Positions 18,720-29,696 are shown, numbered from the stretch's first letter. The stretch is 64,000 nt of DNA from an uncultured Methylocystaceae bacterium (GCA_937870755.1 CALMZV010000028.1:146396-210395); one strand, 5' to 3'. Notes: generated by a model not told the origin, from the letters alone. Program-made: numbers and translations.

Positions 18720-19520
18720 ATGATTCGCATGCGGCGCATCGAACGAACCACGGATTCAAAACCCGCGGCGATAGAAGTCGAGCATGACGGCGAAACCTAC
18801 GCCATTCATGTGCGACGAAATGCAAGCGCGCGGCGCTTCATTCTGCGTGTGCGCAACGCGACGTGCGACGCTGTGCTGACGATGCCGCGGCGCGCTGCGC
18901 TGAAAGACGCGACCGAGTTCGCCGAACGCAACGCTGCTTGGATCGGCGTGCGACTGCGGCGCCTGCCGCAGCTCGTGCCGTTCGCGCCCGATCACATCAT
19001 TCCCGTGCGCGGCGTCGCGACGCGCATCGTGCACCGGCCGCAGGCGCGCGGCGTCGCGTGGCTCGGCGAGGACGGCGGCGAGCGCGCGTTGCACGTGGCC
19101 GGCGGGCAGGCGCACGTCGCCCGGCGCGTGCGCGATTTTCTCAAGAACGAATGTCGTCGCGACCTTCAGGGCGCCGTCGTGAAATATGCGCAAACCATCG
19201 GCAAGACGGCGCCGGCTGTTTCGCTCCGCGACACCAAAAGCCGCTGGGGCTCATGTTCGAGCGCGGGGTCGCTGAATTTCTCGTGGCGATTGATCATGGC
19301 GCCGCCTCAGGTTCTGGATTACCTGGCCGCGCATGAGGTGTGCCATCTGGCGCATATGAACCATTCGCCGAAATTCTGGTCGCTATGTCGGTCGATCTGC
19401 CCGCACACGGACAGCGCGGAAGCCTGGCTGACCGCCAAGGGCGTCGATCTTCATCGTTATGGCTCGTCGCAATCCCCGCAGCCGCAGGCTTGGATCGGCG
19501 CCACGCTCAACGACGTATGA
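18720..19520 (+). CDS. YgjP-like (DUF45) zinc metallopeptidase
   Basis: Predicted zinc protease of the YgjP/WLM-like family (DUF45, M48-related). The active-site motif AAHEVCHLAHMNHSPKFW near residue 202 gives HExxH plus the downstream His; DTKSRWGSCSSAGSLNFSWRL near 172 is the other family block. No signal peptide or membrane segment, so it is cytoplasmic. Length 266 residues. The start could be 18720 or the ATG at 18729. The last 14 bases overlap the convergent trmB gene. Substrates of this family are not established. Confidence 0.86.
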   Translation: MIRMRRIERTTDSKPAAIEVEHDGETYAIHVRRNASARRFILRVRNATCDAVLTMPRRAALKDATEFAERNAAWIGVRLRRLPQLVPFAPDHIIPVRGVATRIVHRPQARGVAWLGEDGGERALHVAGGQAHVARRVRDFLKNECRRDLQGAVVKYAQTIGKTAPAVSLRDTKSRWGSCSSAGSLNFSWRLIMAPPQVLDYLAAHEVCHLAHMNHSPKFWSLCRSICPHTDSAEAWLTAKGVDLHRYGSSQSPQPQAWIGATLNDV

Positions 19521-20175
19521 AAGTGAGATAGGAAGACTTGCGACCTTCGGCGCGCGCCTTGGCTTCGTAGCGCGTGCTCACCCAGCCCGCCCATGGAACG
19601 CGCCAATTGGCGGGCCGTTCGGCGATCCAGCGAAAATGCCTGCCGCGCGCGATGCGCGCAAGAATCCAGCCACAATAGTCGTCGTCGTCGGAGGCGAAAC
19701 GCAGCGTCGCGCCCGGCCGCATTTTCGCCGCCAGCAGATCGAGGAAATCGTCGGATACGATCCGGCGCTTTTTCTGCCGCCGCTTCGGCCAGGGGTCGGG
19801 ATAAAGAATCTCGACGAGATCGAAAGAACCATCCGGAAGCAGGGGGAGAAGCTCGCGCGCGTCGCCGGCGCAGAGGCGAACGTTCTCGATACGGCGGCTC
19901 TCGATGAGCGCAAGCGCCTTGGCGACCCCGTTGACGAACGGCTCGCAACCGATGAAAGCCGCATCCGGGTTTTCGGCCGCGCGCTGGATCAGGCGGGCGC
20001 CGTCGCCGAAGCCGATTTCAAGATGCAGTTCGCGATAGGGCCGGCCGAACAGCGCCGCCGGCGCGATCGGTGCGCCCGCCAGGTCGATGGCGAGGCGGGG
20101 CAAGAGCTCCGCCATGAGCGCGCAATGGTGCGCGCGGAGCTTCTTGCCCTTCCGTCGACCGTAGAGTTTCGGCAA
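19507..20175 (-). CDS. trmB: tRNA (guanine-N7-)-methyltransferase
   Basis: Makes m7G46 in the variable loop of tRNAs with SAM as donor. The SAM-binding motif LHLEIGFGDGARLIQ lies near residue 50, the family signature LYPDPWPKRRQKKRR near 124, and C-terminal TRYEAKARAEGRKSSYLTF near 202 is typical. Length 222 residues. It lies 7 bases after the metK stop on the same strand, so methyl donor synthesis and a methyltransferase share a transcript, an order common in Rhizobiales. Confidence 0.95.
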   Translation of the reverse strand: MPKLYGRRKGKKLRAHHCALMAELLPRLAIDLAGAPIAPAALFGRPYRELHLEIGFGDGARLIQRAAENPDAAFIGCEPFVNGVAKALALIESRRIENVRLCAGDARELLPLLPDGSFDLVEILYPDPWPKRRQKKRRIVSDDFLDLLAAKMRPGATLRFASDDDDYCGWILARIARGRHFRWIAERPANWRVPWAGWVSTRYEAKARAEGRKSSYLTFIRR

Positions 20176-20182
20176 CGTCGTC

Positions 20183-21370
20183 CTAGAAGTAGGCTTTCAG
20201 CTTGTCGGCGAGATCTGTCTTCTCCCAGGAGAAGCCGCCGTCGCTGTCGGGCGCGCGGCCGAAATGGCCGTAAGCCGACGTGCGCGCGTAAATCGGCCGA
20301 TTGAGCTGGAGGTGTTCGCGAATGCCGCGCGGCGACAGTTTCATGGCCTGCATCAGCACGGTCTCGAGCCGGGCTTCGTCGACCTGGCCCGTGCCGTGCA
20401 GATCCGCATAGATCGACAGCGGCTCCGCCACGCCGATGGCGTAGGAGAGTTGGAGCGTGCAACGATCGGCAAGACCGGCCGCGACGACATTCTTGGCGAG
20501 ATAGCGCGCGGCGTAGGCGGCCGACCGGTCGACCTTGGTCGGATCCTTGCCGGAGAATGCGCCGCCCCCGTGCGGCGCGGCGCCGCCGTAGGTGTCCACG
20601 ATGATCTTGCGTCCCGTCAGGCCGCAATCGCCGTCCGGGCCGCCGATGAAAAACTTGCCGGTCGGATTGATGTGCCAGACCGTCTCGGCGGAAATCCAGC
20701 CGTCCGGAAGCGCATTGCGCACATAGGGCTCAACCAGACGGCGCATGTCCTCGGAGCTGAGGTGCTCGTCGATGTGCTGATGGGACACCACGATCTGCGT
20801 CACGCCGACCGGCTTGCCGTTGACGTAGCGCACGGTCACCTGGCTCTTGGCGTCCGGCCCCAGGCGCTTCTCGGCGCCCGAACGGCGCGCATCCGACAAC
20901 GCGTGCAGAATGCGATGCGCATAGTGGATCGGCGCAGGCATGAGATCGGGCGTCTCTCGGCAGGCGTAGCCGAACATGATGCCCTGATCGCCCGCGCCTT
21001 CATCCTTGTTTCCGGCAGCGTCGACGCCCTGCGCGATGTCGGCCGACTGGGCGTGCAGCAGCACGTCCACCTGCGCCTTGCGCCAATGGAACCCCTCCTG
21101 CTCGTAGCCGATATCCTTGATCGCCCCGCGTGCGACCGCCTCGATCTCGGCGGCGGAAATCTTGGAGCCGCGCACCTCGCCGGCGATCACGACGCGGTTG
21201 GTCGTCGCCAGGGTCTCGCAGGCGACACGGATCTGATAGGGGTCGAGACCTTCGGCCGCACCGTGCTTGAAGAACAGATCGACGATCTCGTCGGAAATGC
21301 GGTCGCAGACCTTGTCGGGATGGCCTTCCGAAACGGATTCGCTCGTGAAAAGATAGTTCTGGCGGGCCAC
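20183..21370 (-). CDS. metK: S-adenosylmethionine synthetase
   Basis: Makes SAM from ATP and methionine. Motifs: [20 protein letters not shown] (about residue 7), GEVRGS (about 65), the hexapeptide-like region [12 protein letters not shown] (about 245) and P-loop-like [16 protein letters not shown] (about 268). A GTG start at 21370 is chosen because a perfect GGAGG sits five bases before it and the product then begins VARQNYLF; an in-frame TTG four codons upstream is less likely. Length 395 residues. The 199-base leader up to the regulator gene was searched by eye for a SAM riboswitch; none was recognised. Confidence 0.95.
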   Translation of the reverse strand: MARQNYLFTSESVSEGHPDKVCDRISDEIVDLFFKHGAAEGLDPYQIRVACETLATTNRVVIAGEVRGSKISAAEIEAVARGAIKDIGYEQEGFHWRKAQVDVLLHAQSADIAQGVDAAGNKDEGAGDQGIMFGYACRETPDLMPAPIHYAHRILHALSDARRSGAEKRLGPDAKSQVTVRYVNGKPVGVTQIVVSHQHIDEHLSSEDMRRLVEPYVRNALPDGWISAETVWHINPTGKFFIGGPDGDCGLTGRKIIVDTYGGAAPHGGGAFSGKDPTKVDRSAAYAARYLAKNVVAAGLADRCTLQLSYAIGVAEPLSIYADLHGTGQVDEARLETVLMQAMKLSPRGIREHLQLNRPIYARTSAYGHFGRAPDSDGGFSWEKTDLADKLKAYF

Positions 21371-21569
21371 ACATGCCTCCAAAAATCTGCCGGCGCGGCG
21401 GGGATCGACGGATCCGGGCGCGCATCATCGGCTCATGAACGCGATCGGCGACCGTTCGGTCGCGGCGATTCACATCGCCCGAGCCTGCGGCCGGGCGGGC
21501 GCCTTGTCGCAGCGTGCGTTCGTTTGGTCAAGCCATTTCTGGCGGATCGTTCGGTTTGAGGAACGATGA

Positions 21570-21992
21570 TCAGCGCGCGGGGGCGCCTGCTTCACCGTCC
21601 GCGATCGCCCCCACCATGTCGATAATGCTCTGCCGCAGCTTGGGGTTGGAGACGCGCGCGAACGCCCGGTTGAGAATGACGCCTTCGGCGGCGGCGCGCT
21701 CCTCGTCGATCGCCGCTGAGGGTTCGGAAAGCCCGGAACTCAACCCTTCGAAGAAGTAGTTGACGTCGACCCTGAGAAAATTGGCGATCATGAACAATTG
21801 TCCGGCGCTGATACGGTTCGCGCCCTTCTCGAACTTCTGAATCTGCTGAAACGTCACGCCGATGTGTTCGCCGAGCTTCTCCTGACTGATGCGCAGAAAG
21901 GTCCGGCGCATGCGCAGCCGGTTTCCCACATGCAGGTCGAGGGCGTTCGGGGCCGGACTGGGTTGATCCGTCGGGAGCGCGTTCGAGGTCAA
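21570..21992 (-). CDS. XRE/Cro-CI family transcriptional regulator
   Basis: A 140-residue regulator with an N-terminal HTH_3 domain: VGNRLRMRRTFLRISQEKLG (about residues 22-41), GVTFQQIQKFEKGANRIS (about 45-62). It belongs to the small Rhizobiales group of regulators located between lnt and metK; the C-terminal half (SNPKLRQSIIDMVGAIAD) is conserved in that group but of unknown function. The order lnt-regulator-metK-trmB on one strand suggests shared transcription. Confidence 0.88.
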   Translation of the reverse strand: MTSNALPTDQPSPAPNALDLHVGNRLRMRRTFLRISQEKLGEHIGVTFQQIQKFEKGANRISAGQLFMIANFLRVDVNYFFEGLSSGLSEPSAAIDEERAAAEGVILNRAFARVSNPKLRQSIIDMVGAIADGEAGAPAR

Positions 21993-22023
21993 GGTTTTTG
22001 CCTGTGCGGTTGCTTGGGCGGCG

Positions 22024-23652
22024 TCATACCGTGCGGCGGTGAATCACAACGACCGCAAACAGCGCGGCCAACATAAGCCATGCCGGAAGGTTCGCATATA
22101 GGGAGAAAACGGTCGGCGGAATTGGCTTGGGCAGGTCCGAATCGAGCACGCCGGCGATCCCGAGCGGCAGCGACTTGATCGTGCGTCCATAAGGATCGAC
22201 GACCGCCGACACGCCGGTATTTGCGGCGCGCACCAGCGGCAAACCTTCTTCGACCGCGCGCAACCTCGCTTGCGCGAGGTGCTGATAGGGACCCGAGGTG
22301 ACGCCGAACCAGCCATCGTTGGTGATGTTCAGGAGAAAGGCGGGCCGCTCGGTGGCCGGGCCGCTTCCAGCCGCGGGCGTCGCCTCGCCGGGAAATATCG
22401 CCTCGTAACAGATGAGCGGCTGGAACAATGGCAGCCCGGGCGCGGACATCGGGCGGCGCATCGGGCCGGCGTCGAAGCCGCCCGGCAGCGCGATGAATTG
22501 CCGCAAGCCCAGCGCCCGCAGCCACCCGCCGCCGGGCAGATACTCGCCGAACGGCACCAGATGCGTCTTGTCGTAGGAGCTCAGTATTTTTCCACTGGCG
22601 TCGATGGCCATCAGCGAATTGTAGGCTTTCGAGGCGCCGCGTCCGCCGTCCTCCAGACGAATCGCGCCCGTCAGCAGCACGGTCTTGCCGCCGAGCGCGG
22701 CCGCGATGGTCGCCAGCGCCTGCGGTTCGCGGTTCAGCGCGAACGGAAATGGCGATTCCGGCCAGACGAGATGGGTCACGCTCGACAGACCGACGGTCGT
22801 CGGCGAGGTCGAGCGATCGGAAAGCTCCAGATAGGACCGCAGGATTTCGGCGCCGGCGGCGGGTCGGAATTTCGCATCCTGCGGCAGATTGGGCTGCATG
22901 ATGCGCAAGCGCACATTCGGCGTCGATTCCACCTTGGCGACTGCGAGCCGCGCCGCGCCGAACGCCGCAACGCCCACCAAAGCAGCGAAAGCGACGGCGA
23001 CGGGCGCGATTCGTCCACGCACCGAAACCGGATCGAACAGCGTCGCCGGACTGGCCGCCATCGCGACCGTCAGAATTGTCAGCCCGTACAGCCCGACGAT
23101 GGAGGCCGCCTGAGCCAGCGCCGGCCACTGGCCGAGCGCCATGCCATAAGCGTTCCATGGAAACCCCGTGAACAGAACGCCGCGCAGCAGTTCGGCCAGC
23201 CCCAACCCAAAGGCGAAAGAAAGAACGCGCCGCCATCCCGGACGCCAGACCGCCGCAGCGACCGCGAACCCGAATGCCGTGAAGAGGGCGAGTATGGCCG
23301 GCAGGCCGAGGACGCCGAGCGGCAGCGCCCAGGCGAATTTGTCGGCTTCGACAAGGAAAGCCGATCCGAGCCAGTAGAGTCCGGCGACGAAATAGCCGAA
23401 CCCGAGAAACCATCCGGCCACGGCCGCCGACCGCAAGCGCGCGCCGAAGGCGCCAAATCGGTCCCGGCCGCTTGCGCCGCATCCGTCGATCAGCCAGACC
23501 CCGACCGTCATCGGCGCAATCATGGCGGGAAAGAAACCGATGGGCGGCAGCGCCAGGGCGCCTGCGGCGCCGGCGACGAAGGCGATCGCCGCCCGTCGGA
23601 AACCGACGGCGAGCGTGATGCGCTCGGCAAACTGGGCTGACGAGCGATTCAA
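22024..23652 (-). CDS. lnt: Apolipoprotein N-acyltransferase
   Basis: Inner-membrane enzyme adding the third acyl chain to the N-terminal cysteine of lipoproteins. Six or so hydrophobic segments occupy residues 15-215; the nitrilase-like periplasmic domain then carries the Glu-Lys-Cys triad: [24 protein letters not shown] and [13 protein letters not shown] last transmembrane helix ([15 protein letters not shown]) closes the protein. Length 542 residues. It follows corC by 66 bases within the phoH-ybeY-corC-lnt cluster. Confidence 0.94.
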   Translation of the reverse strand: MNRSSAQFAERITLAVGFRRAAIAFVAGAAGALALPPIGFFPAMIAPMTVGVWLIDGCGASGRDRFGAFGARLRSAAVAGWFLGFGYFVAGLYWLGSAFLVEADKFAWALPLGVLGLPAILALFTAFGFAVAAAVWRPGWRRVLSFAFGLGLAELLRGVLFTGFPWNAYGMALGQWPALAQAASIVGLYGLTILTVAMAASPATLFDPVSVRGRIAPVAVAFAALVGVAAFGAARLAVAKVESTPNVRLRIMQPNLPQDAKFRPAAGAEILRSYLELSDRSTSPTTVGLSSVTHLVWPESPFPFALNREPQALATIAAALGGKTVLLTGAIRLEDGGRGASKAYNSLMAIDASGKILSSYDKTHLVPFGEYLPGGGWLRALGLRQFIALPGGFDAGPMRRPMSAPGLPLFQPLICYEAIFPGEATPAAGSGPATERPAFLLNITNDGWFGVTSGPYQHLAQARLRAVEEGLPLVRAANTGVSAVVDPYGRTIKSLPLGIAGVLDSDLPKPIPPTVFSLYANLPAWLMLAALFAVVVIHRRTV

Positions 23653-23718
23653 TCAATCGATCTCGCGAATCACCATCCGACCATTGGGCCGCGAAACATC
23701 GGCGCGTCAAAGGGAAAC

Positions 23719-24732
23719 TCAGCCGCCGCTCTCGGACCCGGGCTCGGCCGCACGGTTCGTTTCCGTCAGGCGCATGCGCAACCGTTTGATCCGTCGGGGG
23801 TCGGCGTCGATGATCTCGAATTCCAGCGGCAGCCGGACGGCTTTGATGATTTCGCCGCGGGTCGGCACGCGTCCAGCGATCAGGGTGACGAGACCGGCGA
23901 GCGTGTCGACGTCGCCGCCTTCGGCCTCGGCGAGCAGCGCCAGGCCTGTCGCCGCCGAGGCAGCGTCGAGATCGGCGCGCGCGTCGGCCACGAACTCGCG
24001 CTCGCCGGTCTGTTCTATATGCGGACTTTCGTCGAGATCATGCTCGTCCTCGATATCGCCGACGATCATTTCGACCACGTCCTCGATCGAAACCAATCCG
24101 TCCGTGCCGCCGTATTCGTCGATGACGAGCGCCATATGCGTGCGAGACGCCTGCATGCGCACCAGAAGGTCGAGCGCCGGCATCGAAGGCGGTACAAAAA
24201 GCACCGGCCGGATGACCCCGGCCGACGACAGCGGCGCGGCAAGGTCCACGGCGCCGAGCGCAGCCAGACGCCCGCTGCGCCGTTCGGCCGACTGGTTGGC
24301 TTCCCCGTTTGCTTCTTCGCCCGATTTTCTGCGGGCCTGCGCCGTTTCGACGGCGCGCGCGATGTAGTCGACGAAATCGCGGATGTGAACCATGCCGCGC
24401 GGGTCGTCGAGCGTTTCGCCGTGGACCGGCAATCGCGAATGGCCCGCCGTCCGAAAAACTTTCAAGACATCGGCCAGACTGGCGTCGATCGCGACGGCGA
24501 CGATGTCGGCGCGCGGCACCATGATGTCGTTGACGCGATGCTCGTGGAGTTCGAGAACGTTGCGCAGAATGGCGCGTTCGTGCGGCGAAAAGGAATCGGC
24601 GCTGTCGGTCTGTTCAAGCGCGTCTTCAAGATCGTCGCGCAATGAGGGCGCAGCCAGCCCGAACGCCTGTTTCAGTCGCTCCAGCAGCTTGGGGCGGCCG
24701 CCGTTGGGCGTATCGGAAGAGGGATCGGTCAT
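23719..24732 (-). CDS. CorC/HlyC-type CBS-domain protein
   Basis: Cytoplasmic CNNM/CorC-like protein with two CBS domains (around [20 protein letters not shown], residues 66-85, and [18 protein letters not shown] near 180) followed by a CorC_HlyC transporter-associated domain (about residues 240-325, ending [12 protein letters not shown]). It lacks the DUF21 membrane domain of full transporters, as E. coli CorC does. Proposed roles include magnesium/cobalt efflux and lipoprotein maturation support. It overlaps ybeY by 4 bases (ATGA). The older name hemolysin C is misleading. Confidence 0.9.
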   Translation of the reverse strand: MTDPSSDTPNGGRPKLLERLKQAFGLAAPSLRDDLEDALEQTDSADSFSPHERAILRNVLELHEHRVNDIMVPRADIVAVAIDASLADVLKVFRTAGHSRLPVHGETLDDPRGMVHIRDFVDYIARAVETAQARRKSGEEANGEANQSAERRSGRLAALGAVDLAAPLSSAGVIRPVLFVPPSMPALDLLVRMQASRTHMALVIDEYGGTDGLVSIEDVVEMIVGDIEDEHDLDESPHIEQTGEREFVADARADLDAASAATGLALLAEAEGGDVDTLAGLVTLIAGRVPTRGEIIKAVRLPLEFEIIDADPRRIKRLRMRLTETNRAAEPGSESGG

Positions 24733-25235
24733 GGCGACGGGTCGGCCTGTATCGGCATCATAGAAGACTTCATTTGCTCCGCGCCATAGGGATCGGCGAC
24801 GCCGATCGTGGCGAGAATGTCGCGCTCCATGCGCTCCATGGTTTCCGCCTCTGCGTCGTCGAGGTGATCATAGCCGACGAGATGCAGAAATCCGTGCACG
24901 ACCATGTGGGCGAAATGATCCTCGATCGCCCTGCCGGCGTCGGCGGCTTCTCGCGCCACCGTCTCGAATGCGACGACGATGTCGCCGAGGCTCTGCGCGC
25001 GCAACGGTCCTTCGGCCGTTGGAAACGACAGGACGTTGGTGGGTTTGTCGATGCCGCGCCAGGCGCGGTTATGCGTGCGCATTTCGGCGTCGTCGCACAA
25101 GGCGAGCGTCACCTGCGCTCCGTTCGCATCGCCGACAGCGCGCCGACAAGCCGTCAGCGCGCGCCCCGCGATCGTCTCAGCCGCGATCTTTTCCCACAGC
25201 GGAGACAGGACCACGATATCCAGCGCTGCGCACAT
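24729..25235 (-). CDS. ybeY: Endoribonuclease YbeY (16S rRNA 3' maturation)
   Basis: Zinc-dependent single-strand RNase for 16S rRNA processing and ribosome quality control. The metal-binding motif HGFLHLVGYDHLDDAEAETM (about residues 114-133) matches H-x3-H-x5-H, and NVLSFPTAEG near 66 is the other signature. Length 168 residues. It sits 4 bases after the phoH stop and overlaps corC. One of the most conserved neighbourhoods in bacteria (phoH-ybeY-corC-lnt). Confidence 0.95.
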   Translation of the reverse strand: MCAALDIVVLSPLWEKIAAETIAGRALTACRRAVGDANGAQVTLALCDDAEMRTHNRAWRGIDKPTNVLSFPTAEGPLRAQSLGDIVVAFETVAREAADAGRAIEDHFAHMVVHGFLHLVGYDHLDDAEAETMERMERDILATIGVADPYGAEQMKSSMMPIQADPSP

Positions 25236-25239
25236 GCCG

Positions 25240-26265
25240 TCAACCGCCGCGCGCGGCGCGATCGGCCGAGGCGTATGCGTCGACGATGCGCCGCACGAGA
25301 TCGTGACGAACTACGTCCGCCTCGCGGAACACCACGTGCCCGATGCCTTCGACCCCCGCCAGCAGTTCGATTGCGTGCGACAGGCCGGACTTCTGACCGA
25401 GCGGCAGATCCGTCTGCGTCGGGTCGCCGGTCACGATCATGCGTGAGCCTTCGCCCAGGCGTGTCAGAAACATCTTCATCTGCATCGTCGTGGCGTTCTG
25501 CGCTTCGTCGAGCAGGATGCAGGCGTTCGACAGCGTACGACCGCGCATGAAGGCGAGCGGCGCCACTTCGATCATGCCGGTCTGCATGCCGCGTTCGATC
25601 AGCCGGCCTTCCATGAAATCCTGCAACGCGTCGTAGATGGGGCGCAAATAGGGATCGACTTTCTCGCGCATGTCGCCCGGCAGAAAGCCGAGACGTTCGC
25701 CGGCTTCGACCGCCGGCCGCGAAAGGACGATACGCTCGACCGCGCCCTGTTCCAGCAGCGAAACGGCATGGCCGACCGCAAGCCACGTCTTGCCCGTACC
25801 CGCCGGACCTTCGGCGAAGACGAGTTCGTTTTGCCGCAACTGACGCAGATAGGCGCTCTGGGCGGCCGTGCGCGCGCGAACGCCGGGGCGCTTTCGTGTA
25901 TGAATTTCCTCGAAGGCGAGGCGCCCGCTCGGCTCGTTGGGAAACAGCGTGCCTTGCAACGCGGTCTCTTCGAGCGCGCTGTCGACATCGCCGAGCTCGA
26001 CCGATTTGCCCTCGGCCGCACGCGCATAGAGCGCCTCGAGCGCGCGTCGCGCCTGATCGCAGGCCGCCGGCGCGCCCTTGATCGTCACATGATTGCCGTT
26101 GGCGTGCGCGATGACATTCAACCGCCGTTCGATCTTCGCGAGATTGTGATCGTACTGGCCGAACGCCAGCGAAGCGACCCGGTTGTCTCCGAACGTGATG
26201 GTGATCTCGGCGCGCTCGCCGAAGGCTGCTTCCCGGCCCGGTTCTTTCCGTGGACGTTCGTTCAA
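25240..26265 (-). CDS. PhoH/YbeZ-family ATPase
   Basis: PhoH-like P-loop ATPase, thought to act with YbeY in RNA handling. Residues 20-110 hold an N-terminal RNA-binding-like region ([20 protein letters not shown]), then Walker [17 protein letters not shown] near 155 and Walker [16 protein letters not shown] near 250. The start is placed at a TTG (MNERPRKE) whose last bases overlap the miaB stop as TTGA; no ATG exists at a sensible place and the open frame upstream of it runs antisense-like through miaB. Predicted length 341 residues. Confidence 0.92.
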   Translation of the reverse strand: MNERPRKEPGREAAFGERAEITITFGDNRVASLAFGQYDHNLAKIERRLNVIAHANGNHVTIKGAPAACDQARRALEALYARAAEGKSVELGDVDSALEETALQGTLFPNEPSGRLAFEEIHTRKRPGVRARTAAQSAYLRQLRQNELVFAEGPAGTGKTWLAVGHAVSLLEQGAVERIVLSRPAVEAGERLGFLPGDMREKVDPYLRPIYDALQDFMEGRLIERGMQTGMIEVAPLAFMRGRTLSNACILLDEAQNATTMQMKMFLTRLGEGSRMIVTGDPTQTDLPLGQKSGLSHAIELLAGVEGIGHVVFREADVVRHDLVRRIVDAYASADRAARGG

Positions 26266-27641
26266 GAAGCAACCCTTTCGTCCATGTCGACGAGCTCGCC
26301 GAACAGCGAATTCGAACCCGGTCGCGCGATGCGCACGCGCCGCACCGTTCCGATCAGCGACGCAGACCCGTCGACCTGCACGCTTTGCAGATAGGGCGTG
26401 CGCCCCACGAACTGCCCCGCATGTCGACCCGGCTTTTCGAACAGCACGTCGAGCGTGCGCCCGACGCACGCGGCGTTGAACGCCACGCGCTGCGATTCCA
26501 GCAGCGCCTGCAACTCGGCGAGGCGTTCCTTCTTCGCCTGCTCCTCGATCTGGTCGGCGCGCTCGGCGCCGGGCGTGCCGGGGCGTCGCGAATATTTGAA
26601 CGAGAAGGAGCTGGCAAAACCGACATCGCGCACAAGACGCAGCGTGTCCTGGAAATCCTGCCCGGTTTCGCCTGGAAACCCGACGATGAAATCGGAGGAC
26701 AACGCCGTGTCGGGCCGCGCGGCGCGTATGCGATCGATCAGCCGACGATAGTCGTCGCTGGTGTGGCGACGGTTCATCGCGCGCAGAACCGCGTCCGAAC
26801 CGCTCTGCACCGGAAGGTGCAGATAGGGCATGACGGCGGACAGGTCGCGATGGGCGGCGATCAGGGCCTCGTCCATGTCCAGGGGATGGCTGGTCGTATA
26901 GCGCAGCCTTGCGATGCCGGGGACAGCCGCCAGACGCGAGAACAGATCGGCGAGCGTCCAGGTTCGTCCGTCGCCGGACCAGCGATAGGCGTTGACGTTC
27001 TGGCCGATCAGCGTCGCCTCGCGCACGCCATCGCTGGCGAGCCGCTCGACTTCGGCGACGATATCGGGCGCCGCGCGCGAGATTTCCGCGCCGCGCGTAT
27101 AGGGCACCACGCAGAAAGAGCAAAACTTGTCGCAGCCTTCCTGCACGGTCACGAAAGCGCTGATCTGGCGCGGCGCGATTCGCATCGGCCGTTCGCGCAG
27201 GTCGCGGAATTTCTCGCTCGTTTCGAACTCGCCGTAGAATGGCCGCTCGCCGGCGCGCGCGCGCGCGAGCGCCTCGTCGATGCGGTGATAGGCCTGCGGT
27301 CCGAGAACGAAATCGACGACGGGCGCGCGTTTGAGGATCTCGTCGCCTTCGGCCTGCGCCACGCACCCGGCCACGCCCACCACCAGCTTGCGACCCTGCG
27401 CGGCGCGCTCCGCTTTCAAGACACGCAGCTGGCCCAGCTCGGAATAAACCTTCTCGGCGGCCTTCTCGCGAATATGGCAGGTGTTGAGGACGACGATGTC
27501 CGCGTCCTCGACGCCGTCCCGCTGGTCGAAGCCCGCCGTTTCGAGCAATCCGCCGATCCGCGCGGAATCGTAAACGTTCATCTGGCAGCCGAACGACTTG
27601 ACGTATCCGCCGCCCCGCTCGGCCGTTGGCTTGTCCCGCAC
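26262..27641 (-). CDS. miaB: tRNA-2-methylthio-N6-dimethylallyladenosine synthase
   Basis: Radical-SAM methylthiotransferase converting i6A37 to ms2i6A37 in tRNA. The N-terminal UPF0004 domain has three cluster cysteines ([27 protein letters not shown]); the radical-SAM CxxxCxxC motif is [17 protein letters not shown] near residue 150; a TRAM domain ends the protein (about 375-450). Length 459 residues. Overlaps the phoH TTG start by 4 bases, which couples the two genes. Confidence 0.95.
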   Translation of the reverse strand: MRDKPTAERGGGYVKSFGCQMNVYDSARIGGLLETAGFDQRDGVEDADIVVLNTCHIREKAAEKVYSELGQLRVLKAERAAQGRKLVVGVAGCVAQAEGDEILKRAPVVDFVLGPQAYHRIDEALARARAGERPFYGEFETSEKFRDLRERPMRIAPRQISAFVTVQEGCDKFCSFCVVPYTRGAEISRAAPDIVAEVERLASDGVREATLIGQNVNAYRWSGDGRTWTLADLFSRLAAVPGIARLRYTTSHPLDMDEALIAAHRDLSAVMPYLHLPVQSGSDAVLRAMNRRHTSDDYRRLIDRIRAARPDTALSSDFIVGFPGETGQDFQDTLRLVRDVGFASSFSFKYSRRPGTPGAERADQIEEQAKKERLAELQALLESQRVAFNAACVGRTLDVLFEKPGRHAGQFVGRTPYLQSVQVDGSASLIGTVRRVRIARPGSNSLFGELVDMDERVAS

Positions 27642-27688
27642 GCCTCGATCTTCTCCAGATAGCGCCTTCGGTATGGAAGGTTCGGTCC

Positions 27689-28504
27689 TTATACACCGCC
27701 AGCCGGCAGGGGAACACGGGTCTTGCCCGCCACCATCGCGTCAAACTCGACCTTGACCAGCGCCCGGGCGGCGGCGGCGACCGCCTTCCGCTCGCTGTCG
27801 CGCCGGAACGTCATGGCGGGACCGAAGACGACCCTGCATTCGACCCCGCCGTCCCGCAGCAATTGCAGGAGATGGGGAAACAGCGTGGTTTCTCCGTACC
27901 AGGCGACGTCCGAACGGGCGAAGCGGCCGAGCGGCAGGCCATGGCGGCGCGTATAGCCGAGCGCGAAGGGGGCGATACGCACGTCCGAAAGATGGAGCGA
28001 GGCGCGCAACAGGTCGCGCGCCGCCGCAAAATGGGCGGCGTGAAATTTGAGCAGGCGCGTTCCGTCGCCGGTGGTGGCCTCGGGAAATAGCGCCACCAGC
28101 CCGCCCTTCGCCAGCCGGTTGGCGATGGCGCGGTTCACCTGCGGAATCTGCCGCCGGCGCCCGCGTTCCAGGAAAAGGGTCCCATGCAACCGCGCGAGCG
28201 CGCCGACGCCGGGCCAGTCCACCAGATCGTGGCGCGCGACGAAGAACACGGGCGCGACCGAGCCCAGCGCCAAGATATCGGTCCAGGAAATATGGTTTCC
28301 CACGAGAAGCGCGGCCTTTGCGGGCGGCGCGCCTTCAAGGCGCACCTTGAGACCGACGATCCGGCAGCCGCTCCGGCACAGCGCCATGCGGAGGCGGGAC
28401 AGACGCGCATCGCGCGAGCCGGGAAAGGGCAGGCTGAACACGAGCGACCCGAGGAGGCCCGCAAACAGCAGCGCCAGAAACAGCGCCAGTCGCAGAAACG
28501 GCAT
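27689..28504 (-). CDS. PlsC-like 1-acyl-sn-glycerol-3-phosphate acyltransferase
   Basis: Membrane acyltransferase of the PlsC family, probably making phosphatidic acid or a related lipid. One N-terminal transmembrane helix (about residues 5-25) precedes the catalytic [12 protein letters not shown] (about 70; NHxxxxD) and the substrate motif [13 protein letters not shown] (about 140). In most PlsC proteins the latter reads FPEGT; alanine replaces the glycine here, a variation also seen in OlsA-like ornithine-lipid enzymes, so that role is an alternative. Length 271 residues. Upstream neighbour of miaB, as in other Rhizobiales. Confidence 0.85.
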   Translation of the reverse strand: MPFLRLALFLALLFAGLLGSLVFSLPFPGSRDARLSRLRMALCRSGCRIVGLKVRLEGAPPAKAALLVGNHISWTDILALGSVAPVFFVARHDLVDWPGVGALARLHGTLFLERGRRRQIPQVNRAIANRLAKGGLVALFPEATTGDGTRLLKFHAAHFAAARDLLRASLHLSDVRIAPFALGYTRRHGLPLGRFARSDVAWYGETTLFPHLLQLLRDGGVECRVVFGPAMTFRRDSERKAVAAAARALVKVEFDAMVAGKTRVPLPAGGV

Positions 28505-28544
28505 GGCTGTTCCTAGCCCGCCCGCGCGACGATGTCATGACGGT

Positions 28545-29021
28545 TCAAAGGTCCGCTCGCAGGATCAGCGCATGTGCGCGCGCGCCGTCCTTGCCCGCGT
28601 AGTAGTTGTTCCTGCGCCCGACCTCCCGAAAGCCGAACCGGCGATAGAGCGCGCGCGCCGGCGCGTTGCCGTCCTCCACTTCCAGAAACAGCCGCGCGAC
28701 GCCCGCCCGCGTCAGGCGTGCGGCATGGAACGCCAGAAGCTGGCTCGCCAGGTTGCGTCCGCGCCGGACGGGATCGACGGCGACGGTCAGGATTTCGGCT
28801 TCGTCCGCCGCCCGCCGCGACAGGATGAAGCCGGCGAGCGCGGCGTCTCCGACGGAGATGCCGTCGGCTAGCACGGACTGGCTTGCGAGTAGTCGCTCGA
28901 ATTCGGCCGCGCTCCACGGCGCGGCGAACGAGAGTTTATGGAGAACGGCGCACCGCGCCGCGTCGCCCGCGTTCAGAGCCCGGCGGACGGCCTCGGACTT
29001 GTTGCCAAAAGAGAAAACCAC
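28545..29021 (-). CDS. rimI: Ribosomal protein S18 alanine N-acetyltransferase
   Basis: GNAT acetyltransferase expected to acetylate the N-terminal alanine of ribosomal protein S18. The acetyl-CoA loop appears as AVDPVRRGRNLASQLLAFH (about residues 80-98) and the C-terminal NAPARALYRRFGFREVGRRNNYY is characteristic of RimI. Length 158 residues. It lies 3 bases downstream of tsaB on the same strand, the standard pairing. Confidence 0.9.
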   Translation of the reverse strand: MVFSFGNKSEAVRRALNAGDAARCAVLHKLSFAAPWSAAEFERLLASQSVLADGISVGDAALAGFILSRRAADEAEILTVAVDPVRRGRNLASQLLAFHAARLTRAGVARLFLEVEDGNAPARALYRRFGFREVGRRNNYYAGKDGARAHALILRADL

Positions 29022-29024
29022 GTC

Positions 29025-29696
29025 TCAGGACGCAGCGGCCGGAGCGAGGGTCGTCTCCGGCGGATTGAGGTATAGCGGGCGCGGCGGGGCGCTCTGCGGG
29101 TCGGCCGCCCGCGCGAGCCGGGCCACGAAACTGATGTCGGGCGCCGCCGCATCCGAAAAGACCTCCGCTTCGACGCCCGCGCGCCACGCCTCGATCGCGA
29201 GCGCGGCCGCCGCAGGACCGGCGAGACGGATCGGGCCAGAGCCAATCGCCCGCACCGCCTCGCGCGCGCTCGCCACGCGCGGTTGCAGCACCGGATGGCC
29301 GTCGAGAAATGCGGCGACGAAAACACGGCCGTGGCGCGCATCGATGGCGGCGGCGACGACGCCTTCGGCATGCGAGGCCATGACTTGCGCGACATAGGCC
29401 GAAAGCGTGGAGACGCCGACGACCGGCGCATCGAGCGCCAGCCCGATCGCCTTGGCGGCTGAAACGCCTATCCGCAATCCCGTGAACGAGCCCGGCCCGA
29501 CGGTCACGGCGACGCGGTCGATGCGCATGTCACGCCCGCCGGCCGCGCGCATGGTTCGGTCGATCAGGGGTACGATCGTTTCGTCGTGCCCGCGCGCCTG
29601 CCAGACTGTTTCGGCGGCGAGCGCCACATCGGCGTCGGAATCGAAAACACAGACTGCGGCGGCCGCCAGAGAGGTGTCGATTGCAAGAATTTTCAT
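29025..29696 (-). CDS. tsaB: tRNA t6A37 synthesis protein TsaB
   Basis: Inactive Kae1-like partner that with TsaD and TsaE installs threonylcarbamoyl-adenosine on tRNA. The N-terminal ILAIDTSLAAAAVCVFD is ASKHA-fold phosphate-1-like, and VTVGPGSFTGLRIGVSAAKA near 64 is the TsaB signature. Length 223 residues. Upstream of rimI; gap of 3 bases. Confidence 0.93.
   Translation of the reverse strand: MKILAIDTSLAAAAVCVFDSDADVALAAETVWQARGHDETIVPLIDRTMRAAGGRDMRIDRVAVTVGPGSFTGLRIGVSAAKAIGLALDAPVVGVSTLSAYVAQVMASHAEGVVAAAIDARHGRVFVAAFLDGHPVLQPRVASAREAVRAIGSGPIRLAGPAAAALAIEAWRAGVEAEVFSDAAAPDISFVARLARAADPQSAPPRPLYLNPPETTLAPAAAS

Noticed and set aside
21371..21569. Possible SAM riboswitch ahead of metK
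   Set aside because: Some inverted repeats occur but none of the known SAM riboswitch core patterns could be recognised. A covariance-model search would be decisive.
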